Source of the DNA: Hyphomicrobiales bacterium
GTDB lineage: Bacteria > Pseudomonadota > Alphaproteobacteria > Rhizobiales > Rhizobiaceae
Direction: 5' to 3'
Assembly: GCA_900473175.1 (NCBI GenBank)
Contig: UCKM01000014.1
Span: forward strand, 1-64,000
DNA length: 64,000 nt
Shown here: piece by piece, positions 39,590 through 47,707 of the stretch
Layout of the letters: each line of letters opens with the position of its first letter
Numbering within the stretch: the stretch's first letter is position 1
Made by a program: the position numbers and the translations under genes
The notes under the pieces: generated by a model
Told to the model about the DNA's origin: nothing
What the model saw: the letters and a program-made list of their open reading frames with translations, nothing else
Database searches by the model: none

Positions 39590-40645
39590 TCACTTCAATC
39601 CAAGAATACGGCGATTGGCGGCATCGTCCGTGCCAGCCCCGGCAAAATCGTCGAACGCTCGTTCGGTCACGCGGATCAGATGCGCATTGATGAATTCAGC
39701 GCCTTCGCGTGCGCCATCCTCCGGATGCTTGAGCGCGCACTCCCATTCGAGCACGGCCCAGCCGTCGAAATCGTAAGCCGTGAGCTTGGAGAACACCGCG
39801 CCGAAATCCACCTGCCCATCGCCGAGCGAACGGAAGCGGCCGGCACGATTGACCCAGGACTGATAGCCGCCATAGACGCCCTGGCGCCCGGTCGGATTGA
39901 ACTCGGCATCCTTGACGTGAAACGCCTTGATACGCTCGTGGTAGATATCGATGTAATCCAGATAATCGAGCTGCTGCAGCACGAAATGGGAAGGATCGTA
40001 GAGCAGATTGGCACGCGGATGATTGTTCACCCGCTCAAGGAACATCTCGTAGGTGATGCCATCATGCAGGTCCTCGCCCGGATGGATTTCATAGGCGGCG
40101 TCGATGCCCTGTTCGTCGAGATAATTGAGGATCGGCGTCCAGCGCTTGGCGAGTTCGTCGAAAGCGGCTTCCACCAGACCCGCCGGACGCTGCGGAAACG
40201 GATAGATGAACGGCCATGCGAGTGCGCCGGAAAAAGTCGGCATTGATTTGAGGCCGAGATGTTTCGAGGCACGCGCGGCGCGCTTCAGCTGATCCACCGC
40301 CCATTCCTGCCGGGCCTTGGGATTGCCGTGCACCTCGGGCGCGGCAAAGCCGTCCATCAATTCATCATAGACCGGATGGACCGCGACGAGCTGGCCTTGC
40401 AGATGCGTTGCAAGCTCTGTGATGGTGAGGCCGTGCGAAGCCGCGGTGCCGGCCAGTTCATCACAATAATCCTTGGAATCCGATGCCTTCTTCAGATCGA
40501 TCAGGCGCCCGTCCCACGCGGGAATCTGGACGCCCTTATAACCGAGCGACGCCGCCCAGGCGCAAATGGCATCGAAGGAATTGAACGGCGCCGCATCGCC
40601 CGCAAACTGTGCGAGAAAAATGGCTGGTCCCTTGATCGTCTTCAT
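39590..40645 (-). CDS. Sugar phosphate isomerase/epimerase (xylose-isomerase-like TIM barrel)
   Basis: A protein of 351 residues of the AP_endonuc_2 fold. Metal-binding segments are YEIHPGEDLHDG, NLLYDPSHFVLQQLDYLDYI and IKAFHVKDAEF, with WAVLEWECAL near the C-terminus. It begins KGPAIFLAQFAGDAAPFNSFDAICAWAASLGYKGVQIPAWD. GGAGGAG precedes the ATG. It probably isomerises or epimerises the product of the neighbouring Gfo/Idh enzyme. Confidence 0.86.
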   Translation of the reverse strand: MKTIKGPAIFLAQFAGDAAPFNSFDAICAWAASLGYKGVQIPAWDGRLIDLKKASDSKDYCDELAGTAASHGLTITELATHLQGQLVAVHPVYDELMDGFAAPEVHGNPKARQEWAVDQLKRAARASKHLGLKSMPTFSGALAWPFIYPFPQRPAGLVEAAFDELAKRWTPILNYLDEQGIDAAYEIHPGEDLHDGITYEMFLERVNNHPRANLLYDPSHFVLQQLDYLDYIDIYHERIKAFHVKDAEFNPTGRQGVYGGYQSWVNRAGRFRSLGDGQVDFGAVFSKLTAYDFDGWAVLEWECALKHPEDGAREGAEFINAHLIRVTERAFDDFAGAGTDDAANRRILGLK

Positions 40646-40671
40646 GAAATCTCCTCCTTCAATGTCTGGCG

Positions 40672-41697
40672 TCAGGGCATGTTGTCCCTGAGGAAAATGT
40701 CGATGCGGATATGTTCCTGGCCGGGAACGATGGGACGTCCCTCGCGCAGCGCTGTCAGGATGCGCGCGGTGCTGCGCGCCATGTGACCAGCGTCCTGGTT
40801 GATGAGCGCATCGACAGTGCCGCGCACCAGATGGCGGCGCGTCGAAGGCGTCAGTTCATGGGCAACGAAGATAACGTCGGATACGTGATTGGTGGCTTCA
40901 AGCGCGGCAATGACGCCGGCCTGGCCGCCGCCCGCGTTGTATATCGCAACAAGATCCGGATGATCCTTCAACAAGGAGCGGGCGACCGCCTCAACGCGCG
41001 CGTTCTCGTCGCGGGCCTCGCGTACCGGCAAAACTTCAAGATTGGCATATTCGCGCGAGATGATCTGTTCGAAGCCGAATTGCCGCTCGATATGATCGCG
41101 CAGGGCCAGCGACCCGGCGATCATCCCGACCTTACCCTGGCGCGGTCCGACGAAACGGCCGATCAATGAGGCCGCGGTGCGGCCGGCGGCAAAATTGTCG
41201 ATGCCGACATAATGGGCCCGGCGCGAATTCGGCACATCCGAAACAAGGGTCAAGACGACGACCCCGGCGTCAGCCAGCGCATTGATCGCCTCGGTAACCG
41301 CAGGATGATCAAGCGCGACGACGGCAACGCCGTCTATGCCCGAAGGCAATTTCTCGAGTGCTCCTGCCACCGCCATGCCGTCGAATGTATCGACATGCTG
41401 GATCGACAGACGCACACGCTCCTGCAAATGCCGCTCGCGGGTGGCGCGGAACTCGGCGGCGAGGTTCTGCATGAACTCGTTTTCGCCGCTCGGCAGGATG
41501 ATGCGGAAATCATAATCGCGGCCGCGGGCAAGCCGCGAGGCGTGCGGATCGGGCAGGAAACCAAGCTGTTTGATGGCCGCGTTCACGCGCTCGATGGTGC
41601 GCGCATGCACACCAATCCTCCCGTTCACGACGCGATCAACCGTTGCAAGACTGACACCGGCTTCGCGGGCGACGTCTTCAAGCGTCATCTTCCCCAC
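40672..41697 (-). CDS. LacI-family transcriptional regulator of the sugar locus
   Basis: A protein of 341 residues with an N-terminal LacI helix-turn-helix and hinge (MTLEDVAREAGVSLATVDRVVNGRIGVHARTIERVNAAIKQLGF) and a periplasmic-binding-like effector domain. The GTG at 41697 follows GGAGGAG and is preferred; an ATG three codons later lacks its own site. It is the first gene of the leftward locus. It would repress the isomerase, dehydrogenase and importer genes until the sugar appears. Confidence 0.87.
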   Translation of the reverse strand: MGKMTLEDVAREAGVSLATVDRVVNGRIGVHARTIERVNAAIKQLGFLPDPHASRLARGRDYDFRIILPSGENEFMQNLAAEFRATRERHLQERVRLSIQHVDTFDGMAVAGALEKLPSGIDGVAVVALDHPAVTEAINALADAGVVVLTLVSDVPNSRRAHYVGIDNFAAGRTAASLIGRFVGPRQGKVGMIAGSLALRDHIERQFGFEQIISREYANLEVLPVREARDENARVEAVARSLLKDHPDLVAIYNAGGGQAGVIAALEATNHVSDVIFVAHELTPSTRRHLVRGTVDALINQDAGHMARSTARILTALREGRPIVPGQEHIRIDIFLRDNMP

Positions 41698-41786
41698 GAG
41701 AACTCTCCTCCGATCAAAGTATTAGATCAGGGAAATGAGGTGTGCAACTCTTTTTGATTGGTTTTGATGGGAATTTTAAATGGCCA

Positions 41787-43937
41787 TCACCAGGTGAAAT
41801 AATGCGCTTTCAGCAGTGCCTTTCGCCCTTCGCCGTACGAACAGACGAGCAGGCCCTGGCAGCCGGATACATAATCCTTGTCAAACAGGTTGGTAACATT
41901 GAGATCTACGCCCCAATTGTCCTTCTGGTATCCAAGCTTCACGTCGAACAGTGTTGCGTCCGGTACTTTCAGGGTGTTGAGCGCATCCGCGTAGCTCGAG
42001 CCCACGTAGCGAACGCCGCCGCCGAGCGAAAGCCCCTGAAGGCTTCCGTCGAGGAACGTATATTGCGTGAACAGCGACGCCTGCAGAGCGGGGATCAGAT
42101 AGGGCCGCTTGCCGACGAGGTCCGCGGTCGCATCGTCCTTGACTTCCATATCGAGCGCGGTGAACGCCGCAGTCAGCTTCCACGCCTCGGTCAAGTTTGC
42201 CTCTGCCTCCAGTTCGAAGCCGCGCGAATTGACCTTGCCCACCTGGTACTGAGCCATGAATGGACCGGTCAGGACGTTCTCCTTGGTCAGATCAAACAGC
42301 GAGGCCGTGATGAGGCCGTCGAACATTGTCGGCCGATATTTTACGCCGACTTCATATTGCTGACCGGTTTCGGGTTCGAGGAAGTCGAGATTCGAATCGA
42401 CGCCGATCAATGGATTGAAGAACGTCGCAACGCTCGCATAGGGCGTAATTCCATTGTCGAACTCATAGGCTAGACCGGCCCGTCCACTGGCGGCCCCGTC
42501 ATGGCCGTCATAGGACGGCGTTCCGGTGGCATCCGTTGTTACATAGTCATAGCGGCCGTTCAACGTGACGATCCATCCATCACCGAAGCGCAACTGGTCC
42601 TGCGCGTAGACGCCGACCTGGTTCCGCTTCAGCTCCTGATCGATATAGGGAGCGAACATCGGACCTTGCGTTTCTCCGTAGACCGGATCGACCGCGCTGA
42701 TCGGCGTGGAACCGCCGGTCGCCTGGGTCTGGTCGATATTGAAGTACTTGTATTCCACGCCGAAGAGGAGCGTGTGTTCGATCGCACCGGTTTTGACGGT
42801 GCCTTCCAGCTGGTTGTCGACCAGGAACGTATTGACGGTCGTGTCGTGGAGGAAATTGATCCGGGAAAGATCGTAATTGTCGCCGACCGGTTCATTGGAG
42901 AAGGGAACATATCCAAAGGGATAGAGCTGGTGTTCCCGAATGGTGCCGTAGCCGTAGCGCAGATTTTGTCTTACGGTCCAATCATTGTCGAATGTGTGTT
43001 CAAGCTCGTAGCCGATGGAGGCCTGCTCGCGATTGTAGTCGTCGATGGACGGTTCGGTGAAATTGGATTTCCGGTCGATCCGGCCAAAGGGAGCGTCGAC
43101 CACTGTGCCGAAATAGGGCAGGAAGCTGCCGCCGCCATGCGTCTCGTCAAGGTGGGTATAGTTGGCAAGGACTGTGAACCTGGTTGCGTCATCGGGTTTC
43201 CACGTCACACTCGGCGAGATGGCGCCAAGGAACTCCTTGGAAAAGTCCGTGTAGTTATCGCCGCCCTGGATCTTGCCGTTGACACGGTAGTCCACGACGT
43301 CGGAGGCCTTGTCGCCGATATCGAAACCCAGATAGCCATTGCCATAGCTGTTGATGCCGGTTTCAACATAGCGCAGGCGCTCGCCCGTCGGCTTTTTTGA
43401 GATGTAGTTGACGATGCCGCCCGGATTGCTGCCGCCGTAAAGAACGGAGGCCGGGCCCTTCAGCACATCGATCCGTTCAATCCCAAAGGAATCGATAAAG
43501 AAGCCGCCAAATCCAAAGCCGAAGTTCTGCAAGCCGTCGAGATATATGCCGGTCTGCGTCGCATCGAAGCCGCGGATGTAGATCCAGTTCGTGTCATTGT
43601 CCGCACCAAAGGGCTGCGCGAAAACGCCGGCGCTATAACGCAATGCCTCATCGACTTTCTGGGCGCCCTGATCGTCCATCTGCTCACGTCCGACGACGGA
43701 AACGGCCTGTGGGATGGCTTCGATCGCTGTATTTGTCTTGGAACCGGTGGCAGAGCGTTTGGCAACATAGCCGTCGATAGGACCGGTCGGATCGGAAGCG
43801 CCTCCATCAATGACAATCGTATTGAGCTGAACAGAAGGTTCACTGCTTTGTGCGTTGGCTCCGGTTGAAGACAGACACATGATCGCCGTTGCGCTCCAAA
43901 ACAGAGCAGTACCGGTCTTCTCAAAAAACCCACTCAT
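41787..43937 (-). CDS. TonB-dependent siderophore receptor (ferrichrome type)
   Basis: An outer-membrane receptor of 716 residues. Residues 1-28 are a signal peptide, followed by the plug domain (IPQAVSVVGREQMDDQGAQKVDEALRYSAGVFAQPFG; IYIRGFDATQTGIYLDGLQ; GPASVLYGGSNPGGIVNYISKKP) and a 22-strand barrel ending in HYFTW with the C-terminal aromatic residue needed for assembly. It matches FhuA/FoxA/FhuE-type ferric-siderophore receptors. The ATG at 43937 begins the signal peptide. A TGA-N9-TCA box lies 84 bp upstream. Confidence 0.9.
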   Translation of the reverse strand: MSGFFEKTGTALFWSATAIMCLSSTGANAQSSEPSVQLNTIVIDGGASDPTGPIDGYVAKRSATGSKTNTAIEAIPQAVSVVGREQMDDQGAQKVDEALRYSAGVFAQPFGADNDTNWIYIRGFDATQTGIYLDGLQNFGFGFGGFFIDSFGIERIDVLKGPASVLYGGSNPGGIVNYISKKPTGERLRYVETGINSYGNGYLGFDIGDKASDVVDYRVNGKIQGGDNYTDFSKEFLGAISPSVTWKPDDATRFTVLANYTHLDETHGGGSFLPYFGTVVDAPFGRIDRKSNFTEPSIDDYNREQASIGYELEHTFDNDWTVRQNLRYGYGTIREHQLYPFGYVPFSNEPVGDNYDLSRINFLHDTTVNTFLVDNQLEGTVKTGAIEHTLLFGVEYKYFNIDQTQATGGSTPISAVDPVYGETQGPMFAPYIDQELKRNQVGVYAQDQLRFGDGWIVTLNGRYDYVTTDATGTPSYDGHDGAASGRAGLAYEFDNGITPYASVATFFNPLIGVDSNLDFLEPETGQQYEVGVKYRPTMFDGLITASLFDLTKENVLTGPFMAQYQVGKVNSRGFELEAEANLTEAWKLTAAFTALDMEVKDDATADLVGKRPYLIPALQASLFTQYTFLDGSLQGLSLGGGVRYVGSSYADALNTLKVPDATLFDVKLGYQKDNWGVDLNVTNLFDKDYVSGCQGLLVCSYGEGRKALLKAHYFTW

Positions 43938-44020
43938 TTCAATCCCTTTTTTGAAAGCCGCTTGCCTGTTCCCGGTACCGTTCGATCGAGCCGTCGTGCG
44001 GATTTTCATACCGGGATATA

Positions 44021-44041
44021 AGTTGAGTACATATATCAACT
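44021..44041 (-). promoter_or_regulatory. Candidate RirA iron box of the siderophore receptor gene
   Basis: AGTTGA-N9-TCAACT is a perfect palindrome whose inner part is TGA-N9-TCA (44024-44038), the consensus of the iron-responsive operator bound by RirA in rhizobia. It lies 84 bp upstream of the receptor start. Confidence 0.65.
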
Positions 44042-44123
44042 TTTATGTTTTGGATTGAAGGATACTGTTGGGCTTTGAATGTTTTTGGGCCGTTCTTGAT
44101 GCGGCAAGCCCACGCTTTCCGCA

Positions 44124-45008
44124 TCAATTAGTCTGGGATCGCTGCCATGCGGCGGGCGTAACGCCAACAATGCTTTTGAAAACGCGTGTCAGATGGGCCT
44201 GGTCAGAAAACCCTGCCGCAGAGGCCACACGCGTCAGCGTTACGCCTTCTCTCTGCAGAAGGCCTTGGACCCTTCGGATACGGGCATTCATCTGCCAGCG
44301 ATGCGGGGACGACCCGGTCGATGCCTTGAATGCATGGCTGAAATAGGACTGCGACAGGCCCGCGAGCTCCGCAAGCTCCTGCAGGCGAATGTTTTGCAGG
44401 CAATTGTCCTCGATGTAGTTTGTGATCATCCCGAGCTGACGGGGCGAGAGCTGGCTGCGCTGCCTCCTGATCGGTTGACAGATCCCAAAGAGCTCCGTGA
44501 AAAGCGCAAGCGTGAGGCCATCGCCGTAGAGGTCGTGCAGAGGCTGATCGCTAAGGCATTCGGCTGCGATCAGGCCGGCCAAAGATGCGATACGCTCGCT
44601 GAAAAACATGAGGCGGGGCGTCGACAGCTTTTCATCCAGAACTTCGTCCGGAAAGCGACGCTTGAACGTATTGATATCGAAGTGCAGGTCCAGATGGCGC
44701 AGATAGTCGACATCATGTACACGCCCCCAGACTGGCAGCCCGGCAGGAATATAGCTCATGGCATTGGGCGCCGTGCACCGCGGTGGAATGAGCGCCGAAG
44801 AATCGGTTCCCACACCGAACGTCCCCGGTCCGGCTTTGTCGAGTATCACAAAGAGCCGCGGCGCTTCCGAAACATATTCGCCAGATGCATGCGACGTGCA
44901 ACGAACCGACCACACGTCGGCGATCACGCCGGTCCACGACCGCCATTTCAATTCGCCGATAACGGACACGCCCTCGACACGACTGGTCATCCTCGGATGA
45001 AAAGTCAT
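44124..45008 (-). CDS. AraC-family regulator of siderophore uptake
   Basis: A protein of 294 residues. The C-terminal AraC domain reads NYIEDNCLQNIRLQELAELAGLSQSYFSHAFKASTGSSPHRWQMNARIRRVQGLL and VASAAGFSDQAHLTRVFKSIVGVTPAAWQ. It lies between the siderophore-interacting-protein gene (9 bp upstream, same strand) and the receptor gene (same strand), resembling the RhrA-type activators next to siderophore receptors. It would activate the receptor when ferric siderophore is available; this is inferred. Confidence 0.85.
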   Translation of the reverse strand: MTFHPRMTSRVEGVSVIGELKWRSWTGVIADVWSVRCTSHASGEYVSEAPRLFVILDKAGPGTFGVGTDSSALIPPRCTAPNAMSYIPAGLPVWGRVHDVDYLRHLDLHFDINTFKRRFPDEVLDEKLSTPRLMFFSERIASLAGLIAAECLSDQPLHDLYGDGLTLALFTELFGICQPIRRQRSQLSPRQLGMITNYIEDNCLQNIRLQELAELAGLSQSYFSHAFKASTGSSPHRWQMNARIRRVQGLLQREGVTLTRVASAAGFSDQAHLTRVFKSIVGVTPAAWQRSQTN

Positions 45009-45017
45009 ACGGTGCAC

Positions 45018-46082
45018 CTAACCTTCAAATCCCTGTCTCCAATAAGAGACGACAAGGTGTTGCTCGCGCCGGAGCTTAAGGTCTTTGCGGACGTAGTTTC
45101 GTATGGCTTTGAAGGCCGCGAACTCGCAGCCGCTCCAGACGAATACGCCCGAGCGGTCGTGAGGCAATTCGGCGGCCTTCACGGCATCCTGCAGCAGTGT
45201 TGTTGTGCCCGGCTGGCTTCCGCGCCGGTGCAGCCAGACAAGATCGACTGCACATGAGGCAGGCAAAGGCTGCTCATCGGCAGGGCTGTCCACCTCAATA
45301 CGGACTACGGCTTTCACGTGCTTTGGCAGACGTTCAAGTATCCGGCCGATCGCTGGAATTGCCGTGTCGTCTCCAGCAAGCAGATACCAATCGGCCTCAC
45401 CCGCATCCCCTCCGCCCGGACCCGTCATGCCGACCAGGTCGCCTTCGTCGGCATTCAGTGCCCAGGCCGATCCCGGCGTGCCGTCATGGAGGACGATGTC
45501 AATATCGACCAAACCCCGTTCTGCGTCGATATTACGGATCGTATAGACCCGCGAAACAAGTTTGAAATCACCATCCGGCCAAACTGGCCGGCCATCCTCG
45601 CCGATCACAGGCCATTGCGGATTGTCAATACAAGCCGGCGGAAAGAGCAGGTGGACATGGAGTCCGCCACGTTCGAAGCGATGGAGATCCCTGCCCCGCA
45701 GCGTCACGCGCCGCATACTCGGCGTAATATTCCTGGCCGAGACAACGCGCATCTCGCGAAAAAACGGGGGAATGCTGCCTGCAGCGCCATCACCGACCCA
45801 GACGATCTTCGGATTGTCGTTTCGAGCGAATTCCAGAACGTGGTTGGCGATCGCGTACTTCATATAGGCGAGGCCGGTTTCGTCCTCGCCTTCGGCGGTG
45901 AATAGCAGACTTTGATTGTCGGCCTTGACGGTCGCGCGACCGAATGAAAGCTCGATGCAGCCGGCGTTGCCGGATTTGGTCACCCTGCCGTGCTCGGCAA
46001 AATAGTCGGTCAACTGGTCGAGATACTTGTTCGGCGTTGGCAGAACAACGCGTGCCGTTGCACTCAAATGGGTCCCGGGCAT
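45018..46082 (-). CDS. Siderophore-interacting protein (ferric-siderophore reductase)
   Basis: A protein of 354 residues. An N-terminal DUF2218 domain (residues 1-95; VVLPTPNKYLDQLTDYFAEHGRV) precedes the FAD-binding domain (MRRVTLRGRDLHRFERGGLHVHLLFPP; RVYTIRNIDAERGLVDIDIVLHDGTPGSAWALNADEGDLVGMTGPGG) and a C-terminal SIP domain (VFVWSGCEFAAFKAIRNYVRKDLKL). The family reduces ferric siderophores to release iron in the cytoplasm. The ATG at 46082 follows AGAGG. It is the first gene of a leftward operon with the AraC gene, with an iron box upstream. Confidence 0.88.
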   Translation of the reverse strand: MPGTHLSATARVVLPTPNKYLDQLTDYFAEHGRVTKSGNAGCIELSFGRATVKADNQSLLFTAEGEDETGLAYMKYAIANHVLEFARNDNPKIVWVGDGAAGSIPPFFREMRVVSARNITPSMRRVTLRGRDLHRFERGGLHVHLLFPPACIDNPQWPVIGEDGRPVWPDGDFKLVSRVYTIRNIDAERGLVDIDIVLHDGTPGSAWALNADEGDLVGMTGPGGGDAGEADWYLLAGDDTAIPAIGRILERLPKHVKAVVRIEVDSPADEQPLPASCAVDLVWLHRRGSQPGTTTLLQDAVKAAELPHDRSGVFVWSGCEFAAFKAIRNYVRKDLKLRREQHLVVSYWRQGFEG

Positions 46083-46152
46083 GCCTACCTCTGACGAATG
46101 CGGCGCTCTACAGCAGCCGTCCCTACAAACGCCAACTGCATAAACGACATTA

Positions 46153-46170
46153 ACTTGATGAATCAAGTCA
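46153..46170 (-). promoter_or_regulatory. Candidate RirA iron box of the siderophore-interacting-protein gene
   Basis: TGA-N9-TCA lies at 46156-46170, overlapping a perfect 16-bp palindrome ACTTGATGAATCAAGT (46153-46168), 71 bp upstream of the gene. This matches the RirA operator pattern. Confidence 0.6.
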
Positions 46171-46314
46171 TATTAAATTATCTTTAGAGGGCAAGGCTGA
46201 AAACCGATGTCGGCAGGAAATCAAAATGCAGACGACCTGCCTCGGTTGGGCAATCCGGAGTGCTGGCGCGGGACGCGCGGCTCGGACCTGTCTGGTCACA
46301 TGGGACCAGGAATC

Positions 46315-46345
46315 GCCCCGGCGCAGCCTGTCGCCGCGCCGGGGC
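46315..46345 (-). terminator. Probable terminator of glnII
   Basis: Perfect 10-bp GC-rich arms GCCCCGGCGC (46315-46324) and GCGCCGGGGC (46336-46345) flank 11 nt, 9 bp after the glnII stop. No U-tract follows on the minus strand, so termination may need Rho or be partial. Confidence 0.5.
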
Positions 46346-46354
46346 AATGCTCGA

Positions 46355-47401
46355 TTATTCCGCAGCGGCAAGCTGCTGTTCACGCTCGACGGGAACCGAA
46401 GCAATGGTCTTCAGGATCTGCGAGGCGATCTCGTAGGGATTGCCCTGCGAGTTCGGACGGCGATCTTCGAGATAGCCGCGATAGCCATTATTGACGAAGC
46501 TGTGCGGAACGCGGATCGATGCGCCGCGGTCGGCAATGCCATAGCTGAACTGGTGGATCGACTGGGTCTCGTGCTTGCCGGTCAGGCGCATGTGGTTGTC
46601 CGGACCATAGACGGCAATGTGATCGGCGCGCGCCGCTTCGAATGCAGCCATCAGATCTTCGAAATATTCCTTGCCGCCGACTTCACGCATGTAGGTCGTT
46701 GAGAAGTTGGCATGCATGCCGGAGCCGTTCCAGTCGGTGTCGCCGAGCGGCTTGCAGTGCCACTCGATATCGATGCCGTATTTCTCGGTGAGGCGCAGCA
46801 TCAGATAGCGTGCGAGCCAGACTTCGTCAGCGGCTTTCCTGGAGCCCTTGCCGAATACCTGGAACTCCCACTGGCCCTTGGCGACTTCCGCGTTGATGCC
46901 CTCGTGGTTGATGCCGGCCGCAAGGCAAATGTCGAGATGCTCCTCGACGATCTTGCGGGCGATGTCACCGACATTGCTATAACCGACGCCCGTATAGTAG
47001 GGCCCCTGCGGCGCTGGGTAGCCGGCTTCCGGGAAGCCGAGCGGACGGCCGTTCTTGTAGAAGAAGTATTCCTGCTCGAAGCCGAACCATGCGCCTTCAT
47101 CGTCAAGGATGGTTGCGCGCTTGTTCGACGGATGCGGCGTGACACCATCGGGCATCATGACTTCGCACATGACGAGAACACCGTTCGTGCGCTCGGTGTC
47201 CGGATAGACGGCGACGGGCTTGAGAACGCAGTCGGAGCTGCGGCCTTCGGCCTGCATGGTCGAGCTGCCATCAAAGCCCCACAGGGGAAGCTGGTCGAGC
47301 GTGGGGAATTCGGCGAATTCCTTGATCTGCGTCTTGCCGCGCAGATTTTGTACCGGTTCATAACCATCGAGCCAGATGTACTCGAGCTTGTATTTTGTCA
47401 T
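46355..47401 (-). CDS. glnII: Glutamine synthetase II
   Basis: A protein of 348 residues of the eukaryote-like GSII class, shorter than bacterial GSI (about 470). YIWLDGYEPVQNLRGKT begins the beta-grasp domain, GINHEGINAEVAKGQWEFQV and NGSGMHANFST are the ATP and glutamate site motifs, and DRGASIRVP is the C-terminal signature. It makes glutamine from glutamate and ammonium under nitrogen limitation. Rhizobia carry it beside GSI. A sigma54-type promoter lies 87 bp upstream. Confidence 0.95.
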   Translation of the reverse strand: MTKYKLEYIWLDGYEPVQNLRGKTQIKEFAEFPTLDQLPLWGFDGSSTMQAEGRSSDCVLKPVAVYPDTERTNGVLVMCEVMMPDGVTPHPSNKRATILDDEGAWFGFEQEYFFYKNGRPLGFPEAGYPAPQGPYYTGVGYSNVGDIARKIVEEHLDICLAAGINHEGINAEVAKGQWEFQVFGKGSRKAADEVWLARYLMLRLTEKYGIDIEWHCKPLGDTDWNGSGMHANFSTTYMREVGGKEYFEDLMAAFEAARADHIAVYGPDNHMRLTGKHETQSIHQFSYGIADRGASIRVPHSFVNNGYRGYLEDRRPNSQGNPYEIASQILKTIASVPVEREQQLAAAE

Positions 47402-47487
47402 TTTGCGTTTCTCTCACTCGTGAATAAGCCTGATCCTGCTGCAAAGTGCTCGCTGACGTCGCGCGACTTGCTGGATAATTTCTTAAA

Positions 47488-47503
47488 AGCAAATTACATG
47501 CCA
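47488..47503 (-). promoter_or_regulatory. Sigma54 promoter of glnII
   Basis: On the minus strand TGGCATGTAATTTGCT fits the -24/-12 consensus TGGCAC-N5-TTGCA/T with exactly 10 bp between the GG and GC pairs. It is well placed for transcription of glnII, whose NtrC/RpoN dependence is established in rhizobia. I did not find a convincing NtrC palindrome in the remaining gap. Confidence 0.7.
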
Positions 47504-47707
47504 ATTCGCCGGCGAAGTGATTGGCGACATTTGCAAGAGCCAAATCTGTCTCTCAAGACCTATTTTTGTGGGTTTGAGCTTGGGGATTCGATCAGCGCGC
47601 GATCTGAGGTGAACGCGAGACGATTATTTCGCGCTCATAATTTCGACTTTGGATTGATGCTGCCTTGGGCAATTGCCAAAAATTTGTGCAGCGCGGCATT
47701 GGCCTGC

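Noticed and set aside
46293-46308. Small dyad TGGTC...GACCA downstream of glnII as an operator
   Set aside because: It lies after the gene end and next to a much stronger hairpin, so it is more likely part of the 3' structure or chance.
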